DNA from: Streptomyces spinoverrucosus
GTDB taxonomy: Bacteria; Actinomycetota; Actinomycetes; Streptomycetales; Streptomycetaceae
Length of the DNA: 64,000 nt
Assembly: GCF_015712165.1 (NCBI RefSeq)
Contig: NZ_JADPZX010000002.1
Location: forward strand, 1 to 64,000
Direction: 5' to 3'
Shown in pieces: positions 8,890 to 17,350 of this stretch. Position numbers and translations under genes: made by a program. The notes under the pieces are model-generated. The model ran no database searches, was not told the DNA's origin, and saw nothing but the letters and a program-made list of their open reading frames with translations. Within the stretch, counting starts at the first letter, position 1; the number at the start of each line of letters is the position of its first letter.

Positions 8890-11208
8890 GTGACCAGCAA
8901 GTCCGCAGCCGCGGCAGCACGGGCCACCGTGTACGGCTACCCCCGCCAGGGACAGAACCGGGAACTGAAGAAGGCGATCGAGGGCTACTGGAAGGGCCGC
9001 GTCACCGCCGACGCCCTCCGCACCACCGCCGCCGAGCTCCGCGCCGGCAACTGGCGCCGACTCGCCGAGGCCGGTGTCCACGAGGTGCCGACCGGTGACT
9101 TCTCGTACTACGACCACGTGCTCGACACCACCGTCATGGTCGGCGCGATCCCCGAACGGCACCGGGAAGCCGTCGCCGCCGACGCGCTCGACGGCTATTT
9201 CGCCATGGCCCGTGGCACCCAGGACGTGGCGCCGCTGGAGATGACCAAGTGGTTCGACACCAACTACCACTACCTCGTGCCGGAGTTGGGCCCGGACACC
9301 GTCTTCGCCGCCGACTCCACCAAGCAGGTCGCGGAGCTGAAGGAGGCCCTCGCCCTGGGCCTGACGGCCCGGCCGGTCCTCGTCGGCCCCGTCACCTACC
9401 TGCTGCTCGCCAAGCCCGCACCGGGCGTGCCCGCGGACTTCGAACCGCTCACGCTGCTGGACCGGCTGCTGCCCGTGTACGCCGAGGTGCTCGCCGACCT
9501 GCGTGCGGCCGGCGCCGAGTGGGTGCAGCTCGACGAGCCCGCCCTCGTCCAGGACCGTACGCCCGCCGAACTGAACGCCGCCGCCCGCGCCTACCGCGAC
9601 CTCGGCGCGCTGCCCGACCGGCCCAAGCTGCTGGTCGCCTCGTACTTCGACCGGCTCGGTGACGCCCTGCCCGTGCTGGCCAAGTCGCCCGTCGAGGGCC
9701 TCGCGCTGGACTTCACCGAGTCGGCCGCCGCCAATCTGGACGCCCTCGCCGCCGTCGGTGGGCTGCCCGGCAAGCGCCTGGTCGCCGGTGTCGTCAACGG
9801 CCGCAACATCTGGGTCAACGACCTGTCGGCGTCGCTCACCACCCTCGGCACCCTGCTGGGCCTGGCCGACCGGGTGGACGTGGCCGCCTCCTGCTCCCTC
9901 CTCCACGTGCCCCTCGACACCGGCCTGGAACGGGACATCGAGCCGCAGATCCTGCGCTGGCTCGCCTTCGCCCGGCAGAAGACCGCCGAGATCGTCACCC
10001 TCGCGCGCGGCCTGGCCCAGGGCACCGACACCATCGCCGCCGAACTGGCCGCGAACCGCGCCGACCTGGCCTCCCGCGCGAGCTCGCCCATCACCCACGA
10101 CCCGGCCGTCCGGGCCCGCGCCGCCGCCGTCACGGAGGCCGACGCCCGCCGTTCCCAGCCGTACGCCGAGCGGACCGCCGCCCAGCGCTCCCACCTCGGC
10201 CTGCCCCTGCTGCCGACCACGACCATCGGCTCGTTCCCGCAGACCGGCGAACTGCGCGCCGCCCGCGCCGACCTGAGGGCGGGGCGGATCGACGACGCCG
10301 GCTACGAGGAGCGCATCAGGGCCGAGATCCAGGACGTGATCTCCTTCCAGGAGAAGACCGGCCTCGACGTCCTCGTGCACGGCGAGCCCGAGCGCAACGA
10401 CATGGTCCAGTACTTCGCCGAGCAGCTCACCGGCTACCTCGCCACCCAGCACGGCTGGGTCCAGTCGTACGGCACCCGGTACGTCCGTCCGCCGATCCTG
10501 GCCGGCGACATCTCCCGACCCGAGCCGATGACCGTGCGGTGGACGACGTACGCCCAGTCCCTCACCTCCCGCCCGGTCAAGGGCATGCTCACCGGGCCGG
10601 TCACCATGCTCGCCTGGTCCTTCGTGCGCGACGACCAGCCCCTCGGCGACACCGCCCGCCAGGTCGCCCTCGCCCTGCGCGACGAGGTGAACGACCTTGA
10701 GGCGGCGGGCACTTCGGTGATCCAGGTCGACGAGCCCGCCCTGCGCGAAACCCTGCCGCTGCGCGCCGCCGACCGCCCCGCGTATCTGGCGTGGGCGACG
10801 GAGGCGTTCCGGGTCACCACCGGTGGCGTGCGCCCGGACACCCAGATCCACACCCACATGTGCTACGCCGAGTTCGGCGACATCGTCCGGGCCATCGACG
10901 ACCTCGACGCCGACGTCATCAGCCTGGAGGCCGCCCGCTCCCACATGCAGGTGGCCCGGGAGCTGGCCGCGCACGGCTACCCGCGCGAGGCCGGGCCCGG
11001 CGTGTACGACATCCACTCCCCGCGCGTCCCGAGCGCCGAGGAGGCGGCCGAACTGCTGCGCACGGGGTTGCGGGCGATCCCCGCGGAGCGGCTGTGGGTC
11101 AACCCCGACTGCGGGCTGAAGACCCGCGGTTGGCCCGAGACCCGGGCGTCCCTGGAGAACCTGGTCGCCGCGGCCCGCACGGTCCGCGGGGAGTTGTCCG
11201 TGTCCTGA
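8890..11208 (+). CDS. metE: Cobalamin-independent methionine synthase MetE
   Basis: This 772-residue enzyme has the normal family length. It transfers a methyl group from 5-methyltetrahydropteroyl-triglutamate to homocysteine, forming methionine in the cytosol. The N-terminal half carries the typical [15 protein letters not shown] start. The C-terminal barrel has [10 protein letters not shown], then HTHMCYAEF (zinc-ligand region) near residue 655 and [11 protein letters not shown] with the second zinc cysteine near 738. GTG 8890 follows GAAGGAGAT. Regulation by the upstream B12 riboswitch matches the enzyme's role as the B12-free alternative to MetH. Confidence 0.97.
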   Translation: MTSKSAAAAARATVYGYPRQGQNRELKKAIEGYWKGRVTADALRTTAAELRAGNWRRLAEAGVHEVPTGDFSYYDHVLDTTVMVGAIPERHREAVAADALDGYFAMARGTQDVAPLEMTKWFDTNYHYLVPELGPDTVFAADSTKQVAELKEALALGLTARPVLVGPVTYLLLAKPAPGVPADFEPLTLLDRLLPVYAEVLADLRAAGAEWVQLDEPALVQDRTPAELNAAARAYRDLGALPDRPKLLVASYFDRLGDALPVLAKSPVEGLALDFTESAAANLDALAAVGGLPGKRLVAGVVNGRNIWVNDLSASLTTLGTLLGLADRVDVAASCSLLHVPLDTGLERDIEPQILRWLAFARQKTAEIVTLARGLAQGTDTIAAELAANRADLASRASSPITHDPAVRARAAAVTEADARRSQPYAERTAAQRSHLGLPLLPTTTIGSFPQTGELRAARADLRAGRIDDAGYEERIRAEIQDVISFQEKTGLDVLVHGEPERNDMVQYFAEQLTGYLATQHGWVQSYGTRYVRPPILAGDISRPEPMTVRWTTYAQSLTSRPVKGMLTGPVTMLAWSFVRDDQPLGDTARQVALALRDEVNDLEAAGTSVIQVDEPALRETLPLRAADRPAYLAWATEAFRVTTGGVRPDTQIHTHMCYAEFGDIVRAIDDLDADVISLEAARSHMQVARELAAHGYPREAGPGVYDIHSPRVPSAEEAAELLRTGLRAIPAERLWVNPDCGLKTRGWPETRASLENLVAAARTVRGELSVS

Positions 11209-11282
11209 CCCGGACGAATCCGAAGGAGGGGCCGGGGCGCCGCGAGTGTCCCGGTCCCTCTCCGGGGGCCGACCGAGCCGGT

Positions 11283-13076
11283 TCAGGTCGCGGTCGCCTC
11301 GGCCGCCGCCCGTCCCGCCGCGCGGCCGGAGAACAGGCAGCCGCCGAGGAAGGTGCCCTCCAGTGAGCGGTATCCGTGGACGCCGCCTCCGCCGAAGCCC
11401 GCGACCTCGCCGGCCGCGTACAGACCGGGGACCGGGGTGCCGGACGCGTTCAGGACGCGGCCGGACAGGTCGGTCTGGAGGCCGCCGAGGGTCTTGCGGG
11501 TGAGGATGTTCAGCCGTACGGCGATCAGCGGTCCGGCGGCGGAGTCCAGGACGCGGTGCGCGGAGGCGGTGCGGCTGAGGGTGTCGCCCGGGTAGGCGAG
11601 CGCGTTGCGGATGCCCATGACCTGGACGTCCTTGGTGTACGGGTTGGCGATCTCGCGGTCGCGGGCCTCGATCTGCCGGGTGAGATCGGCAAGGTCGATC
11701 AGGTTCTTTCCCGTCAGCCTGTTCATGCCCGCCACCAGTTCCGGCAGCGTCTCGGCGACGACGAAGTCCTCGCCCCTCTCCTTGAACCGCTCGATCGGCT
11801 CCGGGGTCTGCCAGATCCGCGACAACAGCTTCCAGACGTTCTTCTCGGTCAGGTCGGGGTTCTGTTCGGAACCGGAGAGGGCGAACTCCTTCGCGATGAT
11901 CTTCTGCGTGGTGACGAACCAGGAGTAGTCGTATCCGGTGTCGGTGATCGACTTCAGGGTGTGGAGTGTGTCGTATCCCGGGATGTCGGGGCTGGAGAAG
12001 CGCTTGCCGGTGGCGTCGAACCACATGGAGGACGGGCCGGGCAGGATGCGGATGCCGTGGCCGGGCCAGATCGGGTCGTAGTTCCTGAGGCCCTCGGTGT
12101 AGTGCCACATGCGGTCGGGATTGACGATCCGTCCGCCCGCCTGCTCAGTGATGGCGAGCATCCGGCCGTCCACGTGCGCGGGTACTCCGGTGACCATGGA
12201 CTTCGGCGGGGTGCCGAGGCGGGCGGGCCAGTTCCGGCGGACGAGGTCGTGGTTGGCGCCGATGCCTCCGGAGGTGACGATCACGACGGGTGCGCGGAGT
12301 TCGAAGTCGCCGATCACGGTGCGGGAACTCGGCTTGCCGCGGGCGGCGTCGCTCGGCTCCAGGACCGCGCCCCGCACACCGGTGACGGTGCCGCCCGTGA
12401 CCACCAACTCGTCCACTCGGTGACGGAATTCGAAGGTCACCAGCCCGTCCTCGACGGCCGCCCGCACCTTCTTCTCGAACGGCTCCACCACGGCCGGGCC
12501 CGTGCCCCAGGTGACGTGGAAGCGCGGCACCGAGTTGCCGTGCCCGTCCGCCAGGCCGCCGCCCCGCTCGGCCCAGCCGACGATCGGGAACCACTGCACG
12601 CCGAGCCCCGCCAGCCAGGACCGCTTCTCCCCGGCGGCGAAGTCCACGTACGCCTCCGCCCACTTGTACGCCCAGTAGTCCTGGCCCGACGGGTCGTCGG
12701 TCCCGCGGTCGAATCCGGCCGTACCCAGCCAGTCCTGCCAGGCGAGTTCGCGGGAGTCCTTGATGCCCATGAGCCGCTGCTCGTGGGAGTCGACGAAGAA
12801 CAGGCCGCCGAAGGACCAGAACGCCTGGCCGCCCAGACTGGCCTCGGGTTCCTGGTCGAGCAGCAGTACCTTGCGTCCCGCGGCGGCCAGTTCGGCCGTG
12901 GCGACGAGTCCGGCGAGACCGTGTCCGACGACGATGGCGTCCGCGTCCGACGACGCGGCCGAGGCGGCGTACGCCGGGAGGGGAGCCTGGGCGAGGGCGG
13001 CACCGGCGAGCACGCCTCCTGCCACGGTGAGGGCATGGCGGCGGGTGATCGCGGCAGGGACGGACGAGTGCTCCAT
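11283..13076 (-). CDS. FAD-binding dehydrogenase (KstD/fumarate-reductase family), Tat signal
   Basis: This 597-residue flavoprotein begins with a twin-arginine signal (TRRHALTVAGG) and an Ala-rich cleavage region, so it is probably exported. A dinucleotide-binding motif, VVGHGLAGLVATAELAAAG, is followed by LLLDQEPEASLGGQAFWSFGG. The family's C-terminal FAD segment is GLYAAGEVAGFGGGGVHGYR with LGGCLFSGRAAG. These proteins desaturate ring ketones or reduce fumarate-like substrates; the substrate here is not evident. ATG 13076 is preceded by GGAAGG. A tandem palindromic operator lies 65-93 bp upstream. It follows the YcaO/MATE set on the same strand but has its own control region. Confidence 0.85.
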   Translation of the reverse strand: MEHSSVPAAITRRHALTVAGGVLAGAALAQAPLPAYAASAASSDADAIVVGHGLAGLVATAELAAAGRKVLLLDQEPEASLGGQAFWSFGGLFFVDSHEQRLMGIKDSRELAWQDWLGTAGFDRGTDDPSGQDYWAYKWAEAYVDFAAGEKRSWLAGLGVQWFPIVGWAERGGGLADGHGNSVPRFHVTWGTGPAVVEPFEKKVRAAVEDGLVTFEFRHRVDELVVTGGTVTGVRGAVLEPSDAARGKPSSRTVIGDFELRAPVVIVTSGGIGANHDLVRRNWPARLGTPPKSMVTGVPAHVDGRMLAITEQAGGRIVNPDRMWHYTEGLRNYDPIWPGHGIRILPGPSSMWFDATGKRFSSPDIPGYDTLHTLKSITDTGYDYSWFVTTQKIIAKEFALSGSEQNPDLTEKNVWKLLSRIWQTPEPIERFKERGEDFVVAETLPELVAGMNRLTGKNLIDLADLTRQIEARDREIANPYTKDVQVMGIRNALAYPGDTLSRTASAHRVLDSAAGPLIAVRLNILTRKTLGGLQTDLSGRVLNASGTPVPGLYAAGEVAGFGGGGVHGYRSLEGTFLGGCLFSGRAAGRAAAEATAT

Positions 13077-13140
13077 GGGCTGCCTTCCAAGGGGTGAGGA
13101 GGGGCCGCAGAGGTGGGGGGTGCTGCTGCGCGAACTGGGG

Positions 13141-13169
13141 TTACCGACGGTAGCCGTTACCGACGGTAG
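13141..13169 (-). promoter_or_regulatory. Tandem palindromic operator upstream of the FAD dehydrogenase
   Basis: The 13-mer TTACCGACGGTAG occurs at 13141-13153 and again at 13157-13169. Each contains the palindrome TACCG-A-CGGTA, and the copies are 16 bp apart. The size and spacing fit binding of two dimers of a TetR-like repressor. No intact regulator gene adjoins, so the binding protein would be encoded elsewhere. Confidence 0.6.
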
Positions 13170-13236
13170 CTCAGGAGGCCGGTGGGCCGCCAGAGTCCAG
13201 CGCCGCCAACTCCCTCTCCCGGGGCTCCCCTTCGCC

Positions 13237-14613
13237 CTACCGCCCGGCAGCCGCGCCGTCCGCGCTTCGGAAACGGCGCCGGTAGCGCAGGTGGAGCAGC
13301 AGGGCGTACAGCGCGGCGAACGCCGTCCAGGCCAGGTAGAGGCCGGGCAGGCCGAGGCCCAGATGGACGCCTAGGAGCCAGCCGAGCGGGATGAGGAGCG
13401 TGTAGTCGGAGGTGACGGAGGCGGTCATGACGGACCGGGTGTCCCCCGCGGCCCGCAGCAGCGCGCCACGGGTCATCGCGAGCACCATCGGCGCCATGCT
13501 CAGCAGTGCCAGGGGCGTGGCGTGCCAAGCGAGTTCGGCGACTGCCGGGTCCTCGGTGACCAGGCCGATCAGCGGTCGACCGAGGGCGAGGGCAGCCGCC
13601 GACGGCAGGGCGAGCATGAGCAGCAGCAGCCTCGTGCCGGCGCGGTGCCAGGCATCGGCACGGTCGTGGTCGCCCCGGCCGAGTTCCTGCCCGGCCAGGA
13701 CCATCACCGCGGATGCTCCGGAGGCCAGGACGGTGAAGACCACGAGGAGCAGGTTGTCCACGATGCGGTACGCCGCCAGCTCGTGCGTGCCCATCCGCGC
13801 GGCGAAACCGGCGAGCAGGGCCTCGTTGACATAGCCGATGCCCAGGGTGCTCATCTCCGGCCAGCCGATCCGCCACAGGCCGCGGGTGATGTCCTTCGTG
13901 CTCCCGGCGGGTTCACCGGTCGCCCGGAGCAGCCGCGTCCGGCAGTACAGCAGCAGATAGCCGGTGCCTGCGGCGGTGGCCACCAGCGTGGCGACGGCGG
14001 CGCCGGTGACGCCGAGCCCGGCCCGGAAGATCAGCAGCAGGCCGAGCGGCAGGTTCACCGCGTTGACCAGCAGCGCGGTGTACATGGAGACCCGGGTGGC
14101 GCCGATCCCGGCGCAGGCGCCCTGCAAGGTGAAGGAGACGGCGGCGACGGGCACGGCCCAGGCGAGCACGCGCAGGTAGGCGGTGCCGGACCCGATCAGG
14201 TCCTGCGGCGCGCCGAGCACGGTCAGCACCGGTGTGGCCACGGCGTACAGGAGCGCCCCGACGGCGACGCCGGCGGCGAGTGCGGTGATCAGGCCGACCC
14301 GGACCACCCGGGTGACCTCCTCGGGGCGTCCCGCACCGTGGCGTTGCGCGACCTGCACCTGGACTGCGGTCGCCCAGCCGCGTACGACGATGAGCGCCAC
14401 CAGGTACACCGGCGCGGCCAGCGCGAACGCGCTCAGGGCGTCGGTGGACAGCCGGGCGAGCATGACCGTGTCCACGATGTTCAGGACGATCTGTGTGAGC
14501 CCGGCGATCAGCAGCGGGTACGCCAGCCTCCAGACGGCCCGGAGGGCCGGCCGGTCCCGGTCCGCACCGGCGGGGTCGCTCACCGATGGGTCGGTGGTGG
14601 AAGGGTCGGTCAC
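13237..14613 (-). CDS. MATE family efflux transporter
   Basis: This 458-residue membrane protein has twelve predicted hydrophobic segments in two related halves. MATE features include LIAGLTQIVLNIVDTVMLARLS in helix 1 and GWPEMSTLGIGYVNEALLAGF in the second half. It would export a cationic or amphipathic compound using an ion gradient. The GTG at 14613 overlaps the stop of the F420-type oxidoreductase gene by 4 bp. It is thus the last gene of the peptide/YcaO/oxidoreductase unit and is the natural candidate to export its product. Confidence 0.88.
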   Translation of the reverse strand: MTDPSTTDPSVSDPAGADRDRPALRAVWRLAYPLLIAGLTQIVLNIVDTVMLARLSTDALSAFALAAPVYLVALIVVRGWATAVQVQVAQRHGAGRPEEVTRVVRVGLITALAAGVAVGALLYAVATPVLTVLGAPQDLIGSGTAYLRVLAWAVPVAAVSFTLQGACAGIGATRVSMYTALLVNAVNLPLGLLLIFRAGLGVTGAAVATLVATAAGTGYLLLYCRTRLLRATGEPAGSTKDITRGLWRIGWPEMSTLGIGYVNEALLAGFAARMGTHELAAYRIVDNLLLVVFTVLASGASAVMVLAGQELGRGDHDRADAWHRAGTRLLLLMLALPSAAALALGRPLIGLVTEDPAVAELAWHATPLALLSMAPMVLAMTRGALLRAAGDTRSVMTASVTSDYTLLIPLGWLLGVHLGLGLPGLYLAWTAFAALYALLLHLRYRRRFRSADGAAAGR

Positions 14614-15632
14614 AGCGCGGCCTGGGCGGCTTCCAGGAGTTCGATGTCGCGGTCGAGCAGGATCAGGGTGTCCACGCGCGAGTCCTTCCAGGCGAGGATG
14701 CGGTCGATGATCGCCGGAAGGGGCCCGACGAGGGCGGCTTGGTCGAGCAGTGTGTCGGGCACCGCCGCGACGGCCTCGCTCCTGCGGCCGTCGGCGAGCA
14801 ACGTCCGTATGTCGCGGGCGGGTCCCTCGTAGCCCATCTGGCAGGCCACGTCGAAGTAGGTGTTGCGCACTCCGGGACCGACCGCGCCGATCAGGTGGGC
14901 GAACAGGGGCCGCAGTTCGTCACGGCCCTCCTCGACCGTGTCGGCGCGGGCCACGTACAGGATCGGGCAGATCCTCATGTCGTCCGGTGACCGGCCCGCC
15001 CGGGCGAGGCCTTCGTCCAGGGGACGGGTCAGGGCCGCCTCGTGCTCGGGGGCGTACAGTCCCGACAGCCAGCCGTCGGCGATCTCGCCGGTCAGTGCCA
15101 CGCTGCGGGGTCCGATCGCGCCCAGGTAGAGGGGGATGTCGGGGCGAAGCGGTGTCATCTCCGACCTCACCGGCCGCGCCTGGCCGCTGGATCCCGGCCC
15201 CCGGTAAGGGAGTTGGTAGATCTCGCCGTCGTACGTGACACGTTCGGTGCGGGCGATGGCCTTGCGCACGATGTCGACGTACTCGCGGGTCCGCCGCAGC
15301 GGTCGGTCGTACGGCCGGCCGTGCCAGCCCTCGACGATCCACGGGACGGACAGGCCGAGTCCGAGCCGGAAGCGGCCGCCCGTCAGCATGTCGAGGGTCA
15401 TCGCGGTCATGGCGGTGGCGGCCGGGGTGCGCGCGGGGATCTGCATGATGGCGGTGCCGAGTTCGATCCGCCGGGTCCTGGCGGCCAGGTAGCCGAGGAC
15501 GCTCACCGCGTCGGGGCCGTACTCCTCGACGCTCCACACCGAGTCGACACCGATCTGCTCGGCGCGTTCGACGATCGGCAGCACCTGCTCGATGGGTTCT
15601 CCGCCATAGCCGAGGGCCAGCCCGAGGCGCAT
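14610..15632 (-). CDS. LLM-class (F420-dependent type) flavin oxidoreductase
   Basis: This 340-residue luciferase-like TIM-barrel protein starts LGLALGYGGEPIEQVLPIVERAEQIGVDSVWSVE and continues with ARTRRIELGTAIMQIPARTP and the loop LTGGRFRLGLGLSVPWIVEGWHG. These segments are typical of F420-dependent members. IPLYLGAIGPRSVALTGEIADGWL closes the barrel. It would carry out a hydride transfer with reduced F420 or FMN. It lies 50 bp after the YcaO gene and overlaps the MATE gene, so it is probably a tailoring enzyme of the same pathway. Cofactor choice is inferred from family resemblance. Confidence 0.88.
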   Translation of the reverse strand: MRLGLALGYGGEPIEQVLPIVERAEQIGVDSVWSVEEYGPDAVSVLGYLAARTRRIELGTAIMQIPARTPAATAMTAMTLDMLTGGRFRLGLGLSVPWIVEGWHGRPYDRPLRRTREYVDIVRKAIARTERVTYDGEIYQLPYRGPGSSGQARPVRSEMTPLRPDIPLYLGAIGPRSVALTGEIADGWLSGLYAPEHEAALTRPLDEGLARAGRSPDDMRICPILYVARADTVEEGRDELRPLFAHLIGAVGPGVRNTYFDVACQMGYEGPARDIRTLLADGRRSEAVAAVPDTLLDQAALVGPLPAIIDRILAWKDSRVDTLILLDRDIELLEAAQAAL

Positions 15633-15682
15633 GCGGCGGCTCCTTCCTTGTGTCGTGAGGGGGTCGTCGGTGCTGCGGAACG

Positions 15683-16996
15683 TCAGGAGAACGGCAGGGG
15701 GTCGAGCATCAGGTCGCTCTCCCCGAGCGGCCCGGGGACCCAGCCCCGGGCGGCCGGTTCCTCGTACAGGCGGCGCCCGCCGAGAAAGGGGAAGGCTGCC
15801 GGTGCGTTGCAGCTGAGACCGGGCACGAGGACCCGGGCGACGTGCAGGCCCGCGGCTCGCGCCTGCGGTGTCGTCAGATCGACGGTGATGACCCGCAGGC
15901 CCGAGACCGCCCCGGTGCCGGTGGTGTCGTCGGGCGGCACGGGGCCCGGGATGCCGGGAGCCCGCAACCGGTCGAGCCGCGAGTCGTGCATGCGCGGGTC
16001 GAGCCAGAGCTGGACGTGCAGCCGGACGTCGTTGATGTCGCGCAGATCGGGCCGGAAGTCGTCCCGGTAGGCCCGGTCACCGCGGTACGGCCGGTACGGG
16101 CGGTGGCCGTGGCGGCCCGTGCGGACGCCGGTCCAGAAGTCGCCGTCGCCGTCGAGCAGTTCCAGGCCGGTCTCGTGCATGCCGACGGCCTCGGTGAGTG
16201 CCTTGGCCGCCGCGTCCTCGGCGGTGGAGCGGCAGGCGCTGCCGAAGGCGACCAGTTGCCGCCCCGGATCCTCGATGAACGCACCGACGACCGTGATGTC
16301 GAACGTCGAGGGGATGCGGAGGAAGGTCACCTCGAGGCCGGCGCTCCTGGCCTCGCCTACCGCCGCTGCGACGGGCCCGCCCGGCTCCGGAGCGAGCGCG
16401 GCGGCCTGCGCACCGCTCAGCCACCACACGGTGACGGCGTCCCGCTCCAACACCTCTTCCAGAGCGGCGCGTCGGGCCTGCTCCGGGTCGGTACCGGCCG
16501 CTGTGCCCGCGAGGAGGGGGTAGTTGGTGGGCGGCTCGGTGGAGTGCGGGCCACGGAAGTAGTTGACGTATGCCAGTGACGCGGGGACGAGGACCTCCGC
16601 GCCGTCTGTGAGGTCCGTGCCCGAGATCCAGGCGATCTCCAGGTCGCGCGTCATCGCGACGAAGGGGAAGCCGCGACGGGCGTACTGGGACGGCGCGTAG
16701 AGGGCGAACTCGCGGGGGTCGATCGCGGGCCTGCCCGCTCGGGCCAGTTGTCCGTAGGAGGCGATGGGCAGGGTGGGCGGAACGGCGTTGCCGCAGTAGC
16801 GTTCGACGGCTTCGCCCATGGCCGCCTCGCGTGCCTTGTCGTGGTCGCCGAGGGCGGCGCCTCCGGTGACGGTGTCGACCACCCAGGGAGCGAACTCCGG
16901 GCGGGCCGACAGATGGGCGCTGTAGGAGACGCAGCTCGGCACGGTTTCGACACGGGGACGGTCGCGGGTGACCCGTTCGATGAGGCCTGGCACCAC
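15683..16996 (-). CDS. YcaO-domain cyclodehydratase-like protein
   Basis: This 437-residue protein is a single YcaO domain. The ATP-site motifs are recognisable: GEAVERYCG near residue 63, LEEVLERDAVTVWWL near 190 and AAAKALTEAVGMHE near 270. YcaO enzymes use ATP to activate backbone amides, making azolines, thioamides or amidines in ribosomal peptides. The C-terminus DPLPFS resembles the PxPxP end of azoline-forming members but has Ser as the last residue. There is no fused or adjacent E1-like partner in the window. The gene starts 79 bp after the 40-residue peptide gene, with a hairpin in between. GTG 16996 and GTG 16993 are both possible starts; the ribosome site is weak. Confidence 0.88.
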   Translation of the reverse strand: MVPGLIERVTRDRPRVETVPSCVSYSAHLSARPEFAPWVVDTVTGGAALGDHDKAREAAMGEAVERYCGNAVPPTLPIASYGQLARAGRPAIDPREFALYAPSQYARRGFPFVAMTRDLEIAWISGTDLTDGAEVLVPASLAYVNYFRGPHSTEPPTNYPLLAGTAAGTDPEQARRAALEEVLERDAVTVWWLSGAQAAALAPEPGGPVAAAVGEARSAGLEVTFLRIPSTFDITVVGAFIEDPGRQLVAFGSACRSTAEDAAAKALTEAVGMHETGLELLDGDGDFWTGVRTGRHGHRPYRPYRGDRAYRDDFRPDLRDINDVRLHVQLWLDPRMHDSRLDRLRAPGIPGPVPPDDTTGTGAVSGLRVITVDLTTPQARAAGLHVARVLVPGLSCNAPAAFPFLGGRRLYEEPAARGWVPGPLGESDLMLDPLPFS

Positions 16997-17040
16997 GGCG
17001 TTTCGCGTTCCTCTCCGCTGGGGCGGTACGACGCGGCGCG

Positions 17041-17067
17041 GCGGGAGGTGACGACGTCACCCCCCGC
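17041..17067 (-). terminator. Hairpin between the peptide and YcaO genes
   Basis: GCGGG-A-GGTGAC pairs with GTCACC-C-CCCGC around the three-base loop GAC, a stem of 11 pairs with one mismatch. It starts 9 bases after the peptide stop codon. A partial terminator here would make the short transcript more abundant than the modification genes, as is common after RiPP precursor genes. Confidence 0.6.
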
Positions 17068-17075
17068 CGCGGTGG

Positions 17076-17198
17076 TCAGCTTTCGGTCTGCTCGTCCTCG
17101 ACGTCCTCACGCCACTCGAACGGGGCGTCGATCGCCGGGGTGTGGGACTTCAGACCCTTCTGGGGCTCCTCGGGTTCGGCCCAGCCGTGATGCGCCAT
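17076..17198 (-). CDS. 40-residue peptide, candidate RiPP precursor
   Basis: The gene encodes 40 residues, beginning MAHHGWAEPEEPQKGLKSHT and ending FEWREDVEDEQTES. ATG 17198 has the strong site GAGGAGG nine bases upstream, which is why I prefer it to longer readings. The peptide has no Cys. It has three His, two Trp, one internal Ser and Thr (KSHTP) and an acidic C-terminal tail. It is the first gene before YcaO, oxidoreductase and MATE genes and is followed by a hairpin, which is the layout of a precursor gene. I do not recognise the family. The core could be the KSHTPAIDAPFEW region; this is a guess. An alternative is a small regulatory or accessory protein. Confidence 0.7.
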   Translation of the reverse strand: MAHHGWAEPEEPQKGLKSHTPAIDAPFEWREDVEDEQTES

Positions 17199-17252
17199 GT
17201 GCGTCCTCCTCAGATCGGATTCGGATCGAAGCACAGGACCCGCCAACTCACT

Positions 17253-17267
17253 TGCACATCCTGTGCA
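17253..17267 (-). promoter_or_regulatory. Palindrome in the peptide leader
   Basis: TGCACA-TCC-TGTGCA lies about 55-70 bp upstream of the peptide start codon, downstream of the candidate promoter. A regulator bound here would block transcription. The half-site is short and the regulator is unknown. Confidence 0.35.
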
Positions 17268-17289
17268 GTTGCGAGCTAGTTTCAGCACC

Positions 17290-17317
17290 AGATTAGCGCG
17301 TGCCGCGGATTCCTCAA
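17290..17317 (-). promoter_or_regulatory. Candidate housekeeping promoter for the peptide operon
   Basis: Read on the minus strand, TTGAGG (17317-17312) and TAATCT (17295-17290) are separated by 16 bases, a fair match to a primary-sigma promoter. It would give a leader of about 85 bases containing the palindrome at 17253-17267. Confidence 0.4.
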
Positions 17318-17350
17318 TGCTGCTTTCCGGCCAGGAATTGCGAAAACTCA

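Noticed and set aside
16077..17060. Alternative frame over the YcaO gene
   Set aside because: Arginine-rich shadow reading of the YcaO coding strand in another frame, without motifs.
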